A DNA stretch of 64,000 nt from Halomonas sp. SpR1 (GCF_031010175.1 NZ_JAUAMB010000019.1:1-64000); one strand, 5' to 3'; shown: positions 1 through 12,421, counted from the first letter of the stretch. Notes: generated from the sequence alone by a model not told the origin. Numbers and translations: made by a program.

Positions 1-126
1 CAGGGACTGATCTCGATACTGGACGCGGTAAGATGGCTCAAGCGTTCTTCATGAACCGCCGTGGTACGGAACCGTATGCCCGGTGGTGTGAGAGGACAGG
101 GGAGGCGACTCCCCTTCCTACTCGAT
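1..126 (+). mobile_element. 3' end of a group II intron (domains V-VI), truncated by window edge
   Basis: Bases about 50-90 fold as a domain V hairpin: ACCGCC pairs with GGTGGT, enclosing GTACGG/CCGTAT. A second stem follows, AGGGGA/TCCCCT (about 100-117), ending in CCTACTCGAT. This matches the usual domain V-VI layout and 3' terminus of bacterial group II introns. The intron would end at about 126 and its 3' exon begins with a DnaA box. The reverse transcriptase/maturase would lie to the left, outside the window, so it is unknown whether the intron is complete. The call rests on sequence and structure recognition, not on an alignment. Confidence 0.8.
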
Positions 127-628
127 CCTGTGGATAAACTATTTTTATATTGACCGGTTTTATCTCTGTAACGCCTGCCATGGGCGTCTTTTAGGGTTAT
201 CTCCACATCAAACGGTGGTTGTTCACAGCTGCGGTAACAACCCAGGTACTGGCCGGTGGATAAGCCGTGCTCAATGACATCTGTGGATAAGGCGCTATTC
301 CATCCACAGGCTTAACACCCCTTCTGCCCAGGCACTCCCGCTTTCAATCATGTAGAAGTCAACAATTTAAGTATATGAAAATATTGTAGATTAATCGCTT
401 ATACACAGAAATTGTCCACACTAGTAGTTACAACATCTACAGAACTTCTCTTATTTTATATTTATGTTGTTATTAATAGAGGCTGTTTAGAGATGATGGG
501 TGTGGAAAAACCTGACGGTTACCCACAGGGGGTTTATACTTGCCGCCTCATTGATCTATGGTGGCTGCGTCTAAACCGACTGCACTGGCCACATCATCCG
601 TGCCGATGGGCACAAGACGAGGTGTCTC
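127..628. other. oriC: Probable chromosomal replication origin (oriC)
   Basis: This 0.5 kb gap has no convincing gene but many DnaA boxes (consensus TTATNCACA). Exact boxes lie at 129-137 (minus), 282-290 (minus) and 399-407 (plus, TTATACACA). One-mismatch boxes lie at 219-227, 255-263, 412-420, 501-509 and 519-527. A strongly AT-rich stretch lies in the middle. The position beside mnmG (gidA), with parA-parB just downstream, is where oriC lies in many gammaproteobacteria. The other side is occupied by a group II intron end rather than mioC or mnmE. Proof would need GC-skew or marker-frequency data. Confidence 0.82.
361..480. other. AT-rich stretch, candidate DNA unwinding element of oriC
   Basis: About three quarters of these bases are A or T, with runs such as TTATTTTATATTTATG near 451-466. 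The stretch contains an exact DnaA box (399-407) and a one-mismatch box (412-420). In bacterial origins the unwinding element lies next to such boxes, so this is the likely opening site. The exact limits are a guess. Confidence 0.6.
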
Positions 629-2533
629 TTGAATTACCCCGACCGCTTTGACGTGATTGTCATCGGCGGTGGCCATGCGGGAACTGAAGCCGCATTGGCC
701 TCTGCTCGCATGGGCTGTCAGACCCTGCTGCTCACCCACAACATCGAAACCCTGGGCCAAATGTCGTGTAACCCTGCGATTGGCGGGATTGGCAAAAGCC
801 ACTTGGTCAAGGAAATTGATGCCCTGGGCGGTGCCATGGGTCTTGCCACGGACTTGGGTGGCATTCAGTTTCGCGTGCTTAACGCCCGTAAAGGACCTGC
901 CGTTCGGGCCACCCGTGCCCAGGCTGATCGAATTCGTTACAAATCAGCGATCCGCGGAATGCTGGAAAACCAGCCCAACTTGACGATCTTCCAGCAGGCT
1001 GCTGGCGATCTGCTTGTGGATAACGACATCGTACGAGGGGTCGTCACAGAAACCGGCATTCGCTTTCATGCCGACAGCGTCGTGCTGTGTACCGGCACAT
1101 TTTTAGGCGGCGTGATTCACATTGGCTTGGATCAAAGCAAGGGAGGCCGCGCCGGTGATCCGCCCTCCAATGCACTGGCAGAACGTCTGCGCGCACTGCC
1201 ATTCCGCGTTGATCGCCTGAAAACCGGCACACCGCCACGTATTGATGCCAAAACAGTAGATTTTTCGCAGTTGGAAGAGCAGCCAGGCGATACACCGACA
1301 CCCGTCATGTCCTACCTGGGATCGAGGGAAATGCACCCGCAGCAAGTGAGTTGCCATATTGCTCACACCAATCAGCATACTCACGATCTGATTCTGGCCA
1401 ACCTCGACCGCTCACCGATGTACTCGGGCGTGATCGAAGGCATTGGACCGCGTTACTGCCCATCGATTGAGGACAAGGTTCATCGCTTTGCCGATAAATC
1501 CAGTCACCAGGTGTTTATAGAGCCCGAAGGCCTGGATACCCACGAGCTGTATCCCAACGGTATTTCGACCTCGCTGCCCTTTGATGTGCAGATTCAGGTG
1601 GTGCGCTCTATCAAAGGTTTGGAAAACGCCCATATCACTCGGCCTGGCTATGCCATTGAGTACGACTTTTTTGATCCACGGGACTTAAAACACTCGCTGG
1701 AAACCAAATTTATCCACAACCTGTTTTTTGCCGGTCAAATCAACGGCACCACTGGCTACGAAGAAGCGGGTGCGCAAGGTTTGCTGGCAGGCTTGAACGC
1801 CGCTCGCCGTTCTATGGAACTGGATGCCTGGTATCCCCGCCGTGATGAGGCCTATCTGGGTGTACTGGTCGACGACCTGATTACCATGGGTACCAAAGAA
1901 CCGTACCGCATGTTTACTTCGCGGGCGGAGTACCGCTTGTTGCTACGGGAAGACAATGCCGATTTGCGCTTGACCGAAACCGGCCGCAAGCTGGGGTTGG
2001 TCAACGACAACCGCTGGGCCGCGTTTAGTCAAAAACGCGAAGCCATTGAGCAGGAAACTGCGCGCCTGAGCACACTTTGGATTCAGCCCGGCAGTCCGGC
2101 AGCTAAACAAGTAGCCGAAAAAACCGGAGCACCGCTATCGAGGGAATATTGCCTGAGTGATCTGCTTAAGCGCCCCGAACTGAACTACAGCGATTTGGCC
2201 AACCTGCCCGGTATTGAGGGCACTCTGGTTAGTGATCCAGCCGTTGCCGAGCAGGTGCAGATTCAGGCTAAATATCAAGGCTATATTGATCGCCAGCAGG
2301 ATGAGATAGACAAGCTCAAACGCCACGAAGCTACGCCACTGCCTGCAGAGCTGGACTATTTGAAAGTGGAAGGCCTGTCTAACGAAATTCGTCAGAAACT
2401 GGCGGAAGCACGGCCGGAAACCCTTGCCCATGCGGCGCGGATTTCAGGCGTCACCCCAGCGGCCATTTCCATTTTGCTGGTGCATCTGAAGAAGCGCCGA
2501 TTAGTAGCAGCGGCTGAGGTAGTTAACGGATGA
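629..2533 (+). CDS. mnmG: tRNA uridine-5-carboxymethylaminomethyl modification enzyme MnmG (GidA)
   Basis: FAD- and NADH-dependent subunit of the MnmE-MnmG complex, which installs the 5-carboxymethylaminomethyl group on wobble uridine 34 of several tRNAs. The 634-residue protein is full length. The dinucleotide-binding GGGHAG motif is at residues 13-18, followed by the conserved [12 protein letters not shown] segment. The C-terminal helical domain contains [10 protein letters not shown], as in the E. coli protein. The start is a TTG codon at 629, preceded by GAGG at 619-622 with a 6-base spacer; the N-terminus [10 protein letters not shown] matches E. coli MFYPDPFDVI. The gene follows the presumed oriC and overlaps rsmG by 4 bp. 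Its usual partner mnmE is not in the window. Confidence 0.97.
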   Translation: MNYPDRFDVIVIGGGHAGTEAALASARMGCQTLLLTHNIETLGQMSCNPAIGGIGKSHLVKEIDALGGAMGLATDLGGIQFRVLNARKGPAVRATRAQADRIRYKSAIRGMLENQPNLTIFQQAAGDLLVDNDIVRGVVTETGIRFHADSVVLCTGTFLGGVIHIGLDQSKGGRAGDPPSNALAERLRALPFRVDRLKTGTPPRIDAKTVDFSQLEEQPGDTPTPVMSYLGSREMHPQQVSCHIAHTNQHTHDLILANLDRSPMYSGVIEGIGPRYCPSIEDKVHRFADKSSHQVFIEPEGLDTHELYPNGISTSLPFDVQIQVVRSIKGLENAHITRPGYAIEYDFFDPRDLKHSLETKFIHNLFFAGQINGTTGYEEAGAQGLLAGLNAARRSMELDAWYPRRDEAYLGVLVDDLITMGTKEPYRMFTSRAEYRLLLREDNADLRLTETGRKLGLVNDNRWAAFSQKREAIEQETARLSTLWIQPGSPAAKQVAEKTGAPLSREYCLSDLLKRPELNYSDLANLPGIEGTLVSDPAVAEQVQIQAKYQGYIDRQQDEIDKLKRHEATPLPAELDYLKVEGLSNEIRQKLAEARPETLAHAARISGVTPAAISILLVHLKKRRLVAAAEVVNG

Positions 2534-3189
2534 GTTCGCTGAACCCACTGTTGAAAACTTTGCCAGCAAGCGTTGCACCAAGGCTCGATCAAGGGCTTAG
2601 CCAGCTAAGCATCGCCATTGACGGTCACCAACGCGAACAGTTGCTAGGCTTGTTAGCGCTATTGCACAAGTGGAACCGGGCTTATAACCTCACAGCGGTA
2701 CGCGATGTGGATGACATGGTATCGCGTCACATGCTGGATAGCGCCGCTGTGTTGCCCTATGTACAGGGGCCGCGGCTGCTGGATGTGGGCGCAGGCCCTG
2801 GGTTACCAGGCATAGTATTGGCCATTTTAGCTCCCCAGCTTGATGTGACACTGCTGGATAGCAATGGCAAAAAGGTGCGCTTTCAGCGTCAGGCGGTAAT
2901 GGAACTGGGGCTTGAAAACGTCACTCCCGTCCAGGCGCGGGTGGAACAGTTTGAGGCCGCCCCTTTCGATCAGGTGATTTCCCGGGCTTTTGCCAGTCTG
3001 GTTGATTTTGTCACCTTGACCCGCCAGCTACCCAGCGCCAACGGTCAGTGGTTGGCCATGAAAGGCCCGGGGGCGGATGATGAGCTGCGCGACCTACCAG
3101 CGGGTATTTGTTTACACCAGCGTCACCTATTGGAAGTACCCTTTGAAGCGGCTCAGCGGCAGCTGCTGATCTTGAATGTTGAGAGCTAA
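2530..3189 (+). CDS. rsmG: 16S rRNA (guanine(527)-N7)-methyltransferase RsmG (GidB)
   Basis: SAM-dependent methyltransferase acting on G527 of 16S rRNA in the 530 loop; loss in other bacteria gives low-level streptomycin resistance. The 219-residue protein has the SAM-binding [12 protein letters not shown] motif at residues 83-94 and the upstream [10 protein letters not shown] segment typical of GidB. The ATG overlaps the mnmG stop as ATGA, so the two are probably translationally coupled. A 15-base direct repeat spans the stop codon and the following gap (3173-3187 and 3200-3214), which looks like a small local duplication. Confidence 0.96.
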   Translation: MSSLNPLLKTLPASVAPRLDQGLSQLSIAIDGHQREQLLGLLALLHKWNRAYNLTAVRDVDDMVSRHMLDSAAVLPYVQGPRLLDVGAGPGLPGIVLAILAPQLDVTLLDSNGKKVRFQRQAVMELGLENVTPVQARVEQFEAAPFDQVISRAFASLVDFVTLTRQLPSANGQWLAMKGPGADDELRDLPAGICLHQRHLLEVPFEAAQRQLLILNVES

Positions 3190-3214
3190 ATGTGAAAGCT
3201 GAATGTTGAGAGCT
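3173..3214. repeat. 15-bp direct repeat across the rsmG stop
   Basis: TGAATGTTGAGAGCT occurs at 3173-3187 and again at 3200-3214, a 27-base period. The first copy encodes the last residues of RsmG and its stop. This is probably replication slippage; no function is suggested. Confidence 0.7.
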
Positions 3215-3249
3215 GAACGTTGATTCTGACCCCAGAAGGAGTTGAGTAA

Positions 3250-4017
3250 GTGAGCCAGATCATTGCCCTGACCAACCAAAAAGGCGGCGTGGGCAAGACC
3301 ACCTCGGCCGTTAACCTGGCGGCCAGTCTCGCTGCGCTCGACCGTCGCGTACTGTTGGTGGATCTTGACCCCCAAGGCCATGCCAGCATGGGCAGTGGCA
3401 TCGACAAATATGAGCTTGATAAAAGCGTGCTTGACGTTCTGCTGGGCGAAGCAACGGCCGCTGATGCCATTGTTAAAAAGCTGGCGGTCAAGTATGACGT
3501 ACTGCCGGGGAACGGTGATCTTACCGCCGCTGAAGTCGAACTTTTAGACCGCGAAAAAAGTGAAAGCTGCTTAACCACTGCGCTTGCTTCGGTCTCAGAT
3601 GCGTACGATGTGGTGTTGATCGACTGTCCGCCCTCTTTAAACATGCTGACTGTCAATGCATTAACGGCGTCCGATAGCGTGCTGATCCCTCTACAGTGTG
3701 AGTTTTATGCACTGGAAGGGCTATCGGCACTGCTCGATACCGTTGAGCAGATTAAGCAAAATGTGAATCCTGATCTGGCGATTGCAGGCATTTTGCGCAC
3801 CATGTACGACAAGCGCACCAGCCTAACACGGGAAGTGGATAAGCAACTGCGTGACTATTTTGGCGATATGCTGTTAAAAACGACCATCCCCCGCAACGTA
3901 AAAGTCGCCGAGGCACCGAGCCACGGGTTACCCGTGACGCAATACGCCCGGTTCTCCCGGGGTAGCCAGGCCTATCGTGTGCTGGCCAAAGAGATGATTC
4001 GTCGCCTGGCGCTATAA
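3250..4017 (+). CDS. parA: Chromosome partitioning ATPase ParA (Soj)
   Basis: Deviant Walker-type ATPase that, with ParB and parS, segregates the origin region. The 255-residue protein has KGGVGKTT at residues 11-18, DLDPQGH near 38-44 and the conserved VLIDCPPSL segment, and lacks the long N-terminal DNA-binding domain of plasmid ParA proteins, as expected for a chromosomal one. The start is GTG at 3250, preceded by AGAAGGAG at 3233-3240. parB follows after 15 bases. Position next to oriC fits origin segregation. Confidence 0.96.
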   Translation: MSQIIALTNQKGGVGKTTSAVNLAASLAALDRRVLLVDLDPQGHASMGSGIDKYELDKSVLDVLLGEATAADAIVKKLAVKYDVLPGNGDLTAAEVELLDREKSESCLTTALASVSDAYDVVLIDCPPSLNMLTVNALTASDSVLIPLQCEFYALEGLSALLDTVEQIKQNVNPDLAIAGILRTMYDKRTSLTREVDKQLRDYFGDMLLKTTIPRNVKVAEAPSHGLPVTQYARFSRGSQAYRVLAKEMIRRLAL

Positions 4018-4032
4018 AATGAGGAAAAGCGA

Positions 4033-4962
4033 ATGACGCGTAAACCCGCGCTGGGACGTGGCCTGGATGCCCTGATTGGTGCCGGTGCCCGTCGCCGTGA
4101 TAGCTTAGAGCTCGCCGGTAGCGGCACTCCTTTGGAAGTGACTGACGCAGCGCGAAATGCTGCGGTTGACGACGTTACCGAGGATCGCCTTGAGCGCCTG
4201 CCGTTAGGGCAATTAACCCGCGGTAAATACCAGCCGCGCCGGGATATTCAGCCCGAAGCGTTGGAAGAGCTGGCGGACTCCATTCGTGCCCAGGGCGTGA
4301 TGCAGCCCATCGTAGTGCGCCCCATCGGCGTAGACCGCTACGAGATCATTGCCGGTGAGCGCCGTTGGCGGGCGGCACAGCTTGCTGAGCTGGACGTTAT
4401 CCCCGCAGTGATCCGCGAAGTCAGCGATGAAGTTGCCTTGGCACTGGCGCTGATCGAAAACATTCAGCGTGAAAACCTCAACGCCATCGAAGAAGCCATG
4501 GCGCTCAAGCGGCTGGGTGAAGAGTTTGAACTTACCCAGCAGCAGATTGCGGATGCTGTGGGTAAGTCGCGTACTCAGGTGGCTAACCTATTACGGCTGT
4601 TGGCGCTGGATCCCGAAGTGCAAACCCTGCTTGAACGCGGTGATCTGGATATGGGCCACGCACGGGCGTTACTAACGCTGAATAGCACTCAGCAGCGGCA
4701 AGTAGCTCACGAGGTGGTCAATAACGACATGACCGTGCGCGCCACCGAAGCGCTGGTAAAAAAAGTCCAAACCAGCCAAGTGCCGACCAAAACACCAAGT
4801 CGGCAAATCAAGCAGCCCGATGTGGCAAAGCTTGAAACTCATCTTGGTGAGCTGCTCGGTGCTCCTGTCTCCATTGACCATGGACAAAAAGGCAAAGGCA
4901 AACTCACCATACGCTATACAAGCCTGGAAGAGTTGGACGGTATCTTAAACCATATTAAATAG
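4033..4962 (+). CDS. parB: Chromosome partitioning protein ParB (Spo0J)
   Basis: CTP-dependent DNA clamp that loads at parS sites and spreads along the origin region; partner of ParA. The 309-residue protein begins with the RGLDALIG motif. It has the ParB/sulfiredoxin fold with GERRWRAAQ (about residues 112-120), the ENIQREN segment, a helix-turn-helix (TQQQIADAVGKSRTQVANLL, about 170-189) and a C-terminal dimerisation region. A GAGGAA Shine-Dalgarno lies about 8 bases before the ATG. I could not find a clear parS palindrome in this window. Confidence 0.96.
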   Translation: MTRKPALGRGLDALIGAGARRRDSLELAGSGTPLEVTDAARNAAVDDVTEDRLERLPLGQLTRGKYQPRRDIQPEALEELADSIRAQGVMQPIVVRPIGVDRYEIIAGERRWRAAQLAELDVIPAVIREVSDEVALALALIENIQRENLNAIEEAMALKRLGEEFELTQQQIADAVGKSRTQVANLLRLLALDPEVQTLLERGDLDMGHARALLTLNSTQQRQVAHEVVNNDMTVRATEALVKKVQTSQVPTKTPSRQIKQPDVAKLETHLGELLGAPVSIDHGQKGKGKLTIRYTSLEELDGILNHIK

Positions 4963-5053
4963 CAGGCTATTCAATATCGCGTAAGAAGCGAACACGTTTT
5001 CCCCCTTTGGTCGCAATTCAGCCCTTAAGCGGGCAAAATCGGTGCGACTTCGG

Positions 5054-5082
5054 TTGAAGGTGTGATAGCGCTTCCCTATAAT
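5054..5082 (+). promoter_or_regulatory. Sigma70-type promoter of the ATP synthase operon
   Basis: TTGAAG (5054-5059) and a perfect TATAAT (5077-5082) are separated by 17 bases. Transcription would start near 5089, leaving a leader of about 130 bases before atpI. It lies in the 256-base gap after parB. The match to consensus is strong; activity is inferred. Confidence 0.75.
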
Positions 5083-5218
5083 CGCGCAAGATTTGTGCAG
5101 GTTGCCTCTGTTTGTCAAATATTGGCCTGCCAAATGATTAGCATGTCGAGGTATTACGGTTTTTCAGCTAGGGCAGGGTATTTTCAAGCAGCTACTTCAA
5201 CGAGCTATTTAGAAAGCT

Positions 5219-5614
5219 ATGCAGCGATACGAACCCCAGCGGCGAAAAACCTATACCCTTCGACTCGTAATCGCGCAGCTGATAATTACGTTGGTAGGCA
5301 TGCTGGCAGCCTACCTAGTTGCAGACGTTAAAGGCATGTCATCGGTATTTAAAGGCGCTTTGGTAGCCTTACTGCCGCACGCCTTTTTTATTCAGCGAAT
5401 GGGGATTTTTAACGCTAGGCGCCGAACACGAGGAGCGATGCACCTGTTTCGTGCTGAAGCAGGCAAGTTTGGTTTGACGGTGGCACTGTTTGTTGCAGTG
5501 TTTGTAGCAGCGCCCCCCTCAAACCCTGCTTTATTTTTTTACGCTTACGTCGCGGTTGTTCTAACGCATTGGCTCACGCCTTGGCTGATGCCTAGAGATC
5601 GCACAACTAATTGA
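5219..5614 (+). CDS. atpI: F0F1 ATP synthase assembly protein AtpI
   Basis: Small membrane protein at the head of the atp operon, implicated in assembly of the c-ring. The 131 residues contain about four hydrophobic segments (roughly 20-40, 45-60, 80-100 and 105-122), with a basic RRRTRG stretch between the middle two. AtpI is poorly conserved, so the call leans on size, topology and position. It ends 6 bases before atpB. Confidence 0.88.
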   Translation: MQRYEPQRRKTYTLRLVIAQLIITLVGMLAAYLVADVKGMSSVFKGALVALLPHAFFIQRMGIFNARRRTRGAMHLFRAEAGKFGLTVALFVAVFVAAPPSNPALFFYAYVAVVLTHWLTPWLMPRDRTTN

Positions 5615-6454
<840 letters not shown>

Positions 6455-6491
6455 CCTGGCAATAACGTTTTCATTAACCCTCAACCCTTAA

Positions 6492-6746
<255 letters not shown>

Positions 6747-6757
6747 TGACAGCTTAG

Positions 6758-6786
6758 CCGAGCGGCTTCCCGCTCGGTTTTGTTTC
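6758..6786 (+). terminator. Intra-operon hairpin after atpE (partial terminator or mRNA stabiliser)
   Basis: CCGAGCGG (6758-6765) and CCGCTCGG (6770-6777) form a perfect 8-bp stem with a CTTC loop, followed by TTTTGTTT. It looks like an intrinsic terminator inside the atp operon, between atpE and atpF. Partial read-through or 3'-end protection of atpE mRNA are both possible. Confidence 0.75.
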
Positions 6787-6823
6787 ACTCCGGTCGCCAC
6801 GAACTTGTCAGAGGTACATTCCT

Positions 6824-7294
6824 GTGAATATCAACATGACGCTAATCGGGCAGACGATCGCCTTCGCGATCTTTGTCTGGTTTTGCATAAAGTATGTGTG
6901 GCCTCCGATCAGCAACGCGCTTCATGAGCGTCAGAAAAAAATTGCTGATGGCTTGGACGCAGCCAGCCGTGCTAACCGTGACCTTGAGCTTGCTCAAGAG
7001 CGCGCTGAGCAGACACTGCGTGAAAGCAAGGAGCAAGCTTCTCAGATTCTTGAGCAGGCCAACAAACGCTCTGCCCAGATGATTGAAGAAGCCCGCGAGC
7101 AAGCCCGTGCCGAAGGCGAACGCCTAGTAGCCAGCGCACGTTCAGAGATTGAGCAAGAAGTGAATCGTGCCAAAGACGAACTTCGTGCCCAGGTCTCTTA
7201 TCTCGCTGTTATGGGTGCCGAGCGTGTTCTTGAAGCTTCGGTCGACGAACAAGCCCATCGCAAGTTACTCGATGAGCTGGCTGCTGAACTGTAG
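6824..7294 (+). CDS. atpF: F0F1 ATP synthase subunit b
   Basis: Peripheral stalk subunit linking F0 to F1. The 156-residue protein starts [14 protein letters not shown], with one N-terminal membrane helix (about 8-26, ending KYVWPPI) followed by a long charged helix or coiled coil. Length and sequence match E. coli b (156 residues). The start is GTG at 6824, with AGAGG at 6811-6815 upstream. Confidence 0.96.
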   Translation: MNINMTLIGQTIAFAIFVWFCIKYVWPPISNALHERQKKIADGLDAASRANRDLELAQERAEQTLRESKEQASQILEQANKRSAQMIEEAREQARAEGERLVASARSEIEQEVNRAKDELRAQVSYLAVMGAERVLEASVDEQAHRKLLDELAAEL

Positions 7295-7305
7295 GGAGGT
7301 GAATT

Positions 7306-7842
7306 ATGGCGGAATTACTGACCGTCGCTCGTCCTTACGCTAAAGCAGCGTTTGAATACGCGCGTGATCATGAGGCGCTTGATCGCTGGTCACAGGCGCT
7401 GGGCTTTTTAAGCTTAGCCGTCGCTGACAGCGATGTTCGTCGTTTGCTGGGCAGCCCAAAACTCGAGAATGCACAAAAAGTATCGTTGTTGGCCGATATG
7501 ACACCAGGCGAACAAGACGACGCTTTACAGCGTTTTTTAGATGTTTTGGCAGACCAAGGTCGTTTGATGTCACTTTCATCAATCGCTGCGGAGTTTGAGC
7601 ACCTACGTGCCGAACACGAGCAGCGTGTAGAAGTGAGTGTCACCTCTGCTTACAAATTAGATAGTAAGCAGAAGACCAAGCTAGCGAACGCGCTCAAGAA
7701 ACGTCTGAATCGCGAAATCTCCATTACTACTCAAGTGGACAAGTCGCTTATCGGTGGCGTCATCCTACGTGCTGGTGACACCGTCATTGACGGTTCGGTA
7801 CGTGGTCGATTGAACCGCCTTTCCGAAGCGCTAACCGCTTGA
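7306..7842 (+). CDS. atpH: F0F1 ATP synthase subunit delta
   Basis: Stalk subunit that attaches b to the top of F1. The 178-residue length is typical. The N-terminus [12 protein letters not shown] and the C-terminal [23 protein letters not shown] signature of the OSCP/delta family are both present. A GGGAGGTGAATT Shine-Dalgarno precedes the ATG, 11 bases after atpF. Confidence 0.96.
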   Translation: MAELLTVARPYAKAAFEYARDHEALDRWSQALGFLSLAVADSDVRRLLGSPKLENAQKVSLLADMTPGEQDDALQRFLDVLADQGRLMSLSSIAAEFEHLRAEHEQRVEVSVTSAYKLDSKQKTKLANALKKRLNREISITTQVDKSLIGGVILRAGDTVIDGSVRGRLNRLSEALTA

Positions 7843-7858
7843 GTCTGAGGGACATGGC

Positions 7859-9403
7859 ATGCAGCAACTGAATCCTTCCGAGATCAGCGACATCATCAAG
7901 CAGCGAATTGAGAAGCTTGACGTCGCATCCGAAGCCCGTAATCAGGGCACCATCGTCACTGTTTCCGACGGTATCGTGAAAATTCACGGCCTCGAAGACG
8001 CGATGTTTGGTGAAATGATTGAATTTCCCAACAGCATTTTCGGCATGGTACTTAACCTGGAGCGTGACTCCGTAGGTGCCGTGGTATTGGGTGACTACCT
8101 ACAGCTTGAAGAGGGCATGACCGCCAAGTGTACCGGTCGTATTCTTGAAGTGCCGGTAGGCCCTGAGCTGATTGGTCGCGTGGTCGATGCGCTGGGTAAC
8201 CCCATCGATGGTAAAGGCGAGATTAACGCTAAAATGACCGACGCCGTTGAGAAAGTGGCGCCGGGCGTTATTACCCGTCAATCCGTTGATGAGCCGATTC
8301 AAACCGGTCTTAAGTCGATCGACGCCATGGTGCCGATCGGCCGCGGTCAGCGTGAGCTGATCATCGGTGACCGCCAGATTGGTAAGTCCGCCATTGCCAT
8401 TGATGCGATCATCAACCAGAAAGGCAAAGGCGTGACCTGTGTCTACGTCGCCATTGGTCAGAAACAGTCGACCATTGCCAACGTGGTGCGCAAGCTCGAA
8501 GAGCATGGCGCCATGGAGCACACGATCGTCGTCGCCGCTGGCGCTGCCGATCCGGCGCCTATGCAGTTCCTGGCTGCCTACTCAGGCTGCACCATGGGTG
8601 AATACTTCCGCGACCGCGGCGAGAACTCGCTCATCGTGTATGACGATCTTTCCAAGCAGGCCGTTGCCTACCGTCAGGTATCGCTGCTGCTGCGCCGTCC
8701 GCCGGGTCGTGAAGCTTACCCCGGTGACGTGTTCTACCTCCACTCGCGTCTACTAGAGCGTGCAGCACGGGTTAACGCTGACTACGTTGAGAAGTTCACC
8801 AACGGTGAAGTGAAAGGTAAAACCGGGTCCTTGACCGCGCTGCCTATCATCGAAACCCAGGGTGGCGACGTTTCTGCGTTCGTTCCGACCAACGTGATCT
8901 CGATCACCGATGGTCAGATCTTCCTGGAAACCAACCTGTTTAACTCCGGTATTCGTCCGGCGATTAACGCCGGTCTGTCGGTTTCCCGTGTGGGTGGTTC
9001 GGCGCAGACCAAAATCATCAAGAAGCTCGGCGGTAGTGTACGTCTGGCCCTGGCTCAGTATCGTGAACTGGCGGCGTTCTCGCAGTTTGCCTCTGATCTT
9101 GATGAAGCCACGCGTAAGCAGCTGGAACACGGTCAGCGTGTTACCGAGCTGATGAAGCAGAACCAGTACTCGCCGATGTCGATCGCTGAAATGGCGTTGT
9201 CGCTGTATGCCGCCAACGAAGGCTTCCTGGATGATGTCGAAGTGAACAAGGTGTTGGACTTCGAGCGTGCCCTGCACGACTACATGAAGTCTGAGCATGG
9301 CGATCTACTCGACAAGATCAACCAGAGCGGCGACTACAACGGTGAGATCCAGGACGGCTTGAAGTCGGGTCTCGAGCAGTTCAAGGCGACTCAGAGCTGG
9401 TAA
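7859..9403 (+). CDS. atpA: F0F1 ATP synthase subunit alpha
   Basis: Non-catalytic nucleotide-binding subunit of the F1 hexamer. The 514-residue protein has the P-loop GDRQIGKS (about residues 170-177; GDRQTGKT is usual, so one position is conservatively changed). The family signature [13 protein letters not shown] is near residue 370. It begins 16 bases after atpH with GAGGGACATGGC upstream. A GC-rich hairpin follows. Confidence 0.97.
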   Translation: MQQLNPSEISDIIKQRIEKLDVASEARNQGTIVTVSDGIVKIHGLEDAMFGEMIEFPNSIFGMVLNLERDSVGAVVLGDYLQLEEGMTAKCTGRILEVPVGPELIGRVVDALGNPIDGKGEINAKMTDAVEKVAPGVITRQSVDEPIQTGLKSIDAMVPIGRGQRELIIGDRQIGKSAIAIDAIINQKGKGVTCVYVAIGQKQSTIANVVRKLEEHGAMEHTIVVAAGAADPAPMQFLAAYSGCTMGEYFRDRGENSLIVYDDLSKQAVAYRQVSLLLRRPPGREAYPGDVFYLHSRLLERAARVNADYVEKFTNGEVKGKTGSLTALPIIETQGGDVSAFVPTNVISITDGQIFLETNLFNSGIRPAINAGLSVSRVGGSAQTKIIKKLGGSVRLALAQYRELAAFSQFASDLDEATRKQLEHGQRVTELMKQNQYSPMSIAEMALSLYAANEGFLDDVEVNKVLDFERALHDYMKSEHGDLLDKINQSGDYNGEIQDGLKSGLEQFKATQSW

Positions 9404-9410
9404 TGTCTGG

Positions 9411-9430
9411 CCCGCCTTCGGGCGGGTTTG
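9411..9430 (+). terminator. Intra-operon UUCG hairpin after atpA
   Basis: CCCGCC (9411-9416) and GGCGGG (9421-9426) pair around a TTCG tetraloop, followed by a short TTTG. The stem is stable but the T-tract is short, so an mRNA-processing or stabilising role is as likely as termination. Confidence 0.6.
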
Positions 9431-9468
9431 CATGCTTTCTGAGAGCCACGAACGAAGGGTAGATCGCT

Positions 9469-10356
9469 ATGGCAGCTGCAAAAGAGATACGCACCCAGAT
9501 CGGGAGCATTAAAAATACGCAGAAGATCACCAGCGCCATGGAAATGGTCGCTGCGTCGAAAATGCGTAAAGCACAAGAGCGGATGAAGGCGAGTCAGCCT
9601 TACGCCAAGCAGATTCGCAACGTGGTCAGCCACCTTGCCGACGCCAACCCCGAGTACAAGCACGACTATATGGTCGAGCGTAACGAGGTCAAGCGCGTTG
9701 GCTATATCGTGGTCTCCACCGATCGCGGTCTGTGCGGTGGCCTGAACCATAACCTGTTCAAGGCGGTGGTGAAGGACGCCAAGGCCTGGCATCAGGAAGG
9801 CGCTGGACTGGACTTCTGCGCCCTTGGCGCGAAGGCCAGTGGCTTCTTTCGCAACTATGGGGGCAACCTGGTTGCCGCCAAGAGCGGGCTAGGCGAAGCG
9901 CCATCGGTCGAGGGTCTGATTGGCAGTATCAAGGTCATGCTCGAAGCGTACGATGAAGGCAATATCGACCGCTTGTACGTGGTGCATAACGAGTTTATCA
10001 ACACCATGACGCAAAAACCGGTGGTACGTCAGCTTCTTCCGCTGTCGACCGATATTGGTGAAGACGCAGAGCAAGACGACGAAAACGCCCGTCCCGGAAG
10101 CTGGGACTACCTGTATGAGCCGGATGCCAAGGCGTTGTTGGATAGCCTGATGATTCGTTTCATTGAGTCGCAGGTGTATCAGGCGGTCGTGGAAAACGTG
10201 GCGTGCGAACAAGCCGCCCGGATGATCGCTATGAAGAGTGCTACCGATAACGCGGGCAATCTGATTGACGATCTGGAAATGGTTTATAACAAGGCCCGTC
10301 AGGCCGCCATTACCCAGGAAATTTCCGAGATCGTCGGCGGCGCTGCCGCCGTATAA
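9469..10356 (+). CDS. atpG: F0F1 ATP synthase subunit gamma
   Basis: Central rotor shaft of F1. The 295-residue protein begins [31 protein letters not shown], the conserved N-terminal helix, and ends with the conserved C-terminal helix [21 protein letters not shown]. The [11 protein letters not shown] motif is near residue 83. The segment [16 protein letters not shown] (about 198-213) is acidic and longer than in E. coli, in line with a halophile's acidic surface loops. Confidence 0.96.
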   Translation: MAAAKEIRTQIGSIKNTQKITSAMEMVAASKMRKAQERMKASQPYAKQIRNVVSHLADANPEYKHDYMVERNEVKRVGYIVVSTDRGLCGGLNHNLFKAVVKDAKAWHQEGAGLDFCALGAKASGFFRNYGGNLVAAKSGLGEAPSVEGLIGSIKVMLEAYDEGNIDRLYVVHNEFINTMTQKPVVRQLLPLSTDIGEDAEQDDENARPGSWDYLYEPDAKALLDSLMIRFIESQVYQAVVENVACEQAARMIAMKSATDNAGNLIDDLEMVYNKARQAAITQEISEIVGGAAAV

Positions 10357-10363
10357 CGCCTAG

Positions 10364-11809
<1,446 letters not shown>

Positions 11810-11833
11810 TCCCGTCCATTAGGGGGATTCGCT

Positions 11834-12262
11834 ATGGCGAATAGCTTTACTTGCAATATCGTCAGCGCTGAAGCATCCATTTTCTCAGGTACCGTTGAGC
11901 AGGTGATTGCTTCCGGGATGATGGGTGACCTGGGTATTCTACCCGGTCACGCTCCGCTGCTGACCGAGCTTCAGCCGGGGCCGGTTCGCGTGATTTTTGA
12001 TGATGGCAAGGAAGAGAACTTCTTTGTCTCAGGCGGATTCATGGAAGTCCAGCCGGATGTGGTGACGATACTAGCCGACGCCGCATCGCGTGCCAGTGAT
12101 CTTAATGAAGCTGCTGCAGAAGAAGCGCGTCAGCAGGCGCTGAAAGCCTTTAATGAGAAGTCATCGGAGCTCGATTACACTCGCGCTGCCGCTGAACTTG
12201 CCGAAGCCGTTGCACAGCTGCGAACGATTCAGCAACTGCGCAAAAAGGCGGGTAAAGGCTAA
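11834..12262 (+). CDS. atpC: F0F1 ATP synthase subunit epsilon
   Basis: Rotor subunit and intrinsic inhibitor of F1. The 142-residue protein has an N-terminal beta-sandwich (GDLGILPGHAPLLTELQPGP motif) and a C-terminal helical hairpin. It is the last gene of the operon and is followed by a strong terminator. AGGGGGAT precedes the ATG. Confidence 0.96.
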   Translation: MANSFTCNIVSAEASIFSGTVEQVIASGMMGDLGILPGHAPLLTELQPGPVRVIFDDGKEENFFVSGGFMEVQPDVVTILADAASRASDLNEAAAEEARQQALKAFNEKSSELDYTRAAAELAEAVAQLRTIQQLRKKAGKG

Positions 12263-12286
12263 CACTCACGCACTTGGCGTGTGTCC

Positions 12287-12330
12287 AACGCCCCTTAAAC
12301 CCGCTATTAGGGTTTAAGGGGCGTTTTTTT
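12287..12330 (+). terminator. Rho-independent terminator of the atp operon
   Basis: Perfect 16-bp inverted repeat AACGCCCCTTAAACCC (12287-12302) and its complement (12310-12325), with a 7-base loop and a T7 run. It is a textbook intrinsic terminator 24 bases after atpC. Confidence 0.95.
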
Positions 12331-12421
12331 ATCTGGCAGTATGATAAGTAAATATATGGAATTAGTAAGTGGGTAGAATTAAGTCGGCAGCACGACATCA
12401 GCCTGCGTGAAGGGGAGAGCT

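Noticed and set aside
412..651. Open frame of 79 codons across the oriC region
   Set aside because: It overlaps the DnaA boxes and the mnmG start, has a skewed composition and no ribosome site or recognisable domain.
3190..5218. parS sites for the local ParAB
   Set aside because: I looked for TGTTTCACGTGAAACA- or TGTTCCACGTGGAACA-like palindromes. The CACGTG cores I saw elsewhere in the window (for example near 20522 and 31712) lack the required flanks.
5062..5331. Open frame between parB and atpI
   Set aside because: It covers the atp promoter and overlaps atpI in another frame, with no family similarity.
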